Origin: Manduca sexta
Taxonomy: Eukaryota > Arthropoda > Insecta > Lepidoptera > Sphingidae
Direction of reading: 5' to 3'
Length of the DNA: 64,000 bases
NCBI RefSeq assembly: GCF_014839805.1
Contig: NC_051138.1
Span: 12,212,983-12,276,982, forward strand
Of this stretch, positions 61,871 to 64,000 are shown one piece after another. The position numbers were made by a program, and so were the translations under genes. How positions within the stretch are numbered: position 1 is the first letter of the stretch; each line of letters starts with the position of its first letter. Under the pieces are notes generated by a model. That model saw nothing but the letters and a program-made list of their open reading frames with translations, did not search any database and was not told where the DNA came from.

Positions 61871-64000
61871 TGCAGTTGAATGTTTAGTGTGCCTTTATGT
61901 TCAATATTAATAATTGATTGTAGGAATGAGGATTCTGATTGCAGCATTAAAATAATGTCTAAATTTTTAACTTTCGTATGTTATATTGGTTTGGTTACGT
62001 ATTTCAAAACTGTATTCTGAATTCTGTTTAAGTTTTAATTTATTTATTTATTTAAGGACCTCCAACGAAAGATACACGACATATAATAAAAACAATGTAG
62101 TAGCATTTTTACAATTAGCAATGTGACGTGCTTCTTTAATTATAGGAGACCACAGCATGCAAATTTATATATTGGTACAGCGGCAAAAAAATATTTGTTA
62201 TTAATATTATTTAGATATATAAGTAGGATATATTTTAAAGTATAGAGGTCGCATGATGATAATTCATAGCTGCTCAAGGGCGCTGGCAACCCTAATCTAA
62301 AGCATTAATGGTAATAATCGTGTACGTTACCAACCTTGAAGAAAACTAAGATAAGAAAGAATAATAAGAACTTGCAGCAAATACGATATGAATACATAAT
62401 TAAAGTAAGTATAACATGCTCTACCAAAAAAAAAAAAACAAATAAAAAGCCCTAAATTTCACCCATTACGTACAAATAAAACAAATCGATTCCACACTCG
62501 TGTCTAATCCGTATTCGTAAAAAACAGACGTGTATCAACAAATTGGTACTCACTCAACACATCGATCAAATATCGCAAACGTTCCGTTTCACGTAACATT
62601 TCGACGATACTTTATTTCGCTTGTGTGGACAATTTCATCTCAAATTGAAAATATGTACGCATACACTCAAAAGGTTATCTCTACTCCATTTTCCCGTTGT
62701 TCTTTTTCGGATGTAACAAGTTTATTTGTAATACAGTAAGAAAGTTATTACAACTGAATTCGAGACAGTCGCCCGAGGAAACGAATTATTCCGAACGTAT
62801 CCATGTTGTAACTTGTAAAGGGCGATATTTGATTTTTAGCAAAATGAAACGTGTGGAAGTCGCGACGCGATTCCGTTATGTTGTCTTCGAATGGGTTTTT
62901 AGCACGTTTGTGTCTCGATAGATTTCACTTGCCCGCCGAACGTTTGAAGTAAATGGTTTTACACGTTCACATTCAGACCGTAAGTCCATTTTTGAGGTTT
63001 GAAAGATTCAATCTTTATTTTTCATTGGGTTCTTTGATTTTATTTTTAGTTAGTATTGTAATTTTTATGCATTCGATTGCTTTGAAAGATTTTTAGATAT
63101 TTTTGCAAGATTTTGATGTTCTTGCATATCGTTTGCCTACAAATAACGGGTCCAAATAACAGATCATTTACGAGATAATATTATATCATACCTGTATCTT
63201 CAATTATTGAATTCTATTTGAATTTATTTATTTATTTAGCACTTGATATACATATGTATACAAGCGGACTTAATCCCGTCGGCATTCTTTACCAGTCAAT
63301 CTTAGGGTGGTGCGGAGATAATCATGGTAGGTGCATGAAATGATTACTTGCTAATGCAATGTGCTCATTTACAGAAACTCTTACTAGAACCGACAGTCCA
63401 TGTTCTAATTTCAAATGCCGGACCGTTACGTACCCAACCTAAATCCTAAATCTAATAATCTGGATAAAAATACGGTGTTCAAGTTCAATTATAGAGTTAT
63501 TTTGACACTGCGTTACTAAATGGAACCACATACTTATCTACTTGGAAGTAACGCTTTATAATAAGTTACTTGAGCCGTAGATGTAACAAAAAAAGTGTAA
63601 GTTTTGAATAAAATAAATATTAATAAAAATTCATTTGATTTTCACACGCCCTCATGCCTCTACTAGTGCTCTAAGACAATTCGTCGCAGAGGCAATCATA
63701 CTTTGTCAGAAATACACCCGCGTGCACGCCATATTCGCATTAAAGTACAAACTGATCAAAAAATCAGAAAGCTAGAACCAGGATTTTTGATGAAATATTC
63801 GTTATTAATGGATTATATTTGGCACAATGTCAGCAAAGGTGGAAACAAGTATGAGGTTTCATTTCATAATGCAATGTCAAAAAGACGCTGTATAAGTTTT
63901 GTAGTCAAGGTTTTTATGCAGTCATCAGTGTCATGCTGCCAAGCAAAATGGAAGGTAAGAATAAGCAGTTATTGTGGCACATTTGATGATCAGTAATCCG

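Larger units (their letters stand above)
52800..64000 (-). other. Probable large upstream intron of the Bruno gene
   Basis: The RRM2 exon begins in phase 1 at acceptor AACAG (52800-52804), so an upstream exon exists, but no RRM1 coding text is visible from here to the window end. The stretch has GC-richer blocks at about 53160-53480, 53750-54260, 54480-54860, 56740-56990, 58360-58640, 59590-59900, 60380-60950 and 62540-62940, with non-coding text between AT-rich spacers. These may be regulatory or repeat-derived. Two SINEs are listed separately. Confidence 0.5.

Noticed and set aside
63703..63996. 97-codon plus-strand frame at the right edge
   Set aside because: No recognisable motif; cannot be judged because it is at the window end.

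Overview
The window looks like intron-rich nuclear DNA from a moth or butterfly (Lepidoptera). It is AT-rich, the coding exons are short islands with GT/AG borders, and the predicted proteins match insect and animal families. The repeat load is also typically lepidopteran: tRNA-derived SINEs, a maT-type mariner, hAT-like MITEs and remnants of the kind ending in 'GCTTCGCACGGG'. There are no bacterial operons, CRISPR arrays, attachment sites or plasmid features.

Layout: (1) 334-7527 (+): four internal exons of a Pgm2-type phosphoglucomutase/phosphopentomutase, cut off by a 500-base run of N (7528-8027). (2) 9689-23092 (-): the first two coding exons of a UDP-glycosyltransferase, separated by a 12.3 kb intron. 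That intron holds a 1.3 kb maT-clade mariner with a one-base frameshift (13372-14676) and a candidate two-exon 84-residue Cys-x2-Cys gene (18279-18856). The 3' parts of both Pgm2 and the UGT are missing at the N-gap. (3) 29092-31093 (-): a complete four-exon cornichon gene. (4) 31642-39339 (+): a complete eight-exon ERLEC1-type gene with two MRH lectin domains, divergent from cornichon across 548 bp. (5) 47113-52799 (-): the last five coding exons of a CELF/Bruno-family RNA-binding protein, most like Drosophila bru-2 and convergent with ERLEC1. (6) 52800-64000: probably the large upstream intron of that gene; no exons are recognised there, but it has several GC-rich non-coding islands and a few SINEs.

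Functional themes: cornichon (ER cargo receptor) and ERLEC1 (ER-associated degradation lectin) both act in the early secretory pathway and share one intergenic promoter region. The UGT is also an ER-lumen enzyme. Pgm2 is cytosolic sugar-phosphate metabolism, and the Bruno protein controls splicing or translation.

The accessory interest is in the mobile DNA. Three hAT-like copies share one terminal repeat and have 8-bp target duplications. A hAT copy is nested inside a second TIR element. There is a 342-bp foldback whose arms differ by one substitution and one 15-nt indel, a 943-bp element with long inverted repeats, and a 31-bp perfect hairpin. I found no clearly new biological system; the small double-CxxC gene is the best candidate for an undescribed coding unit.
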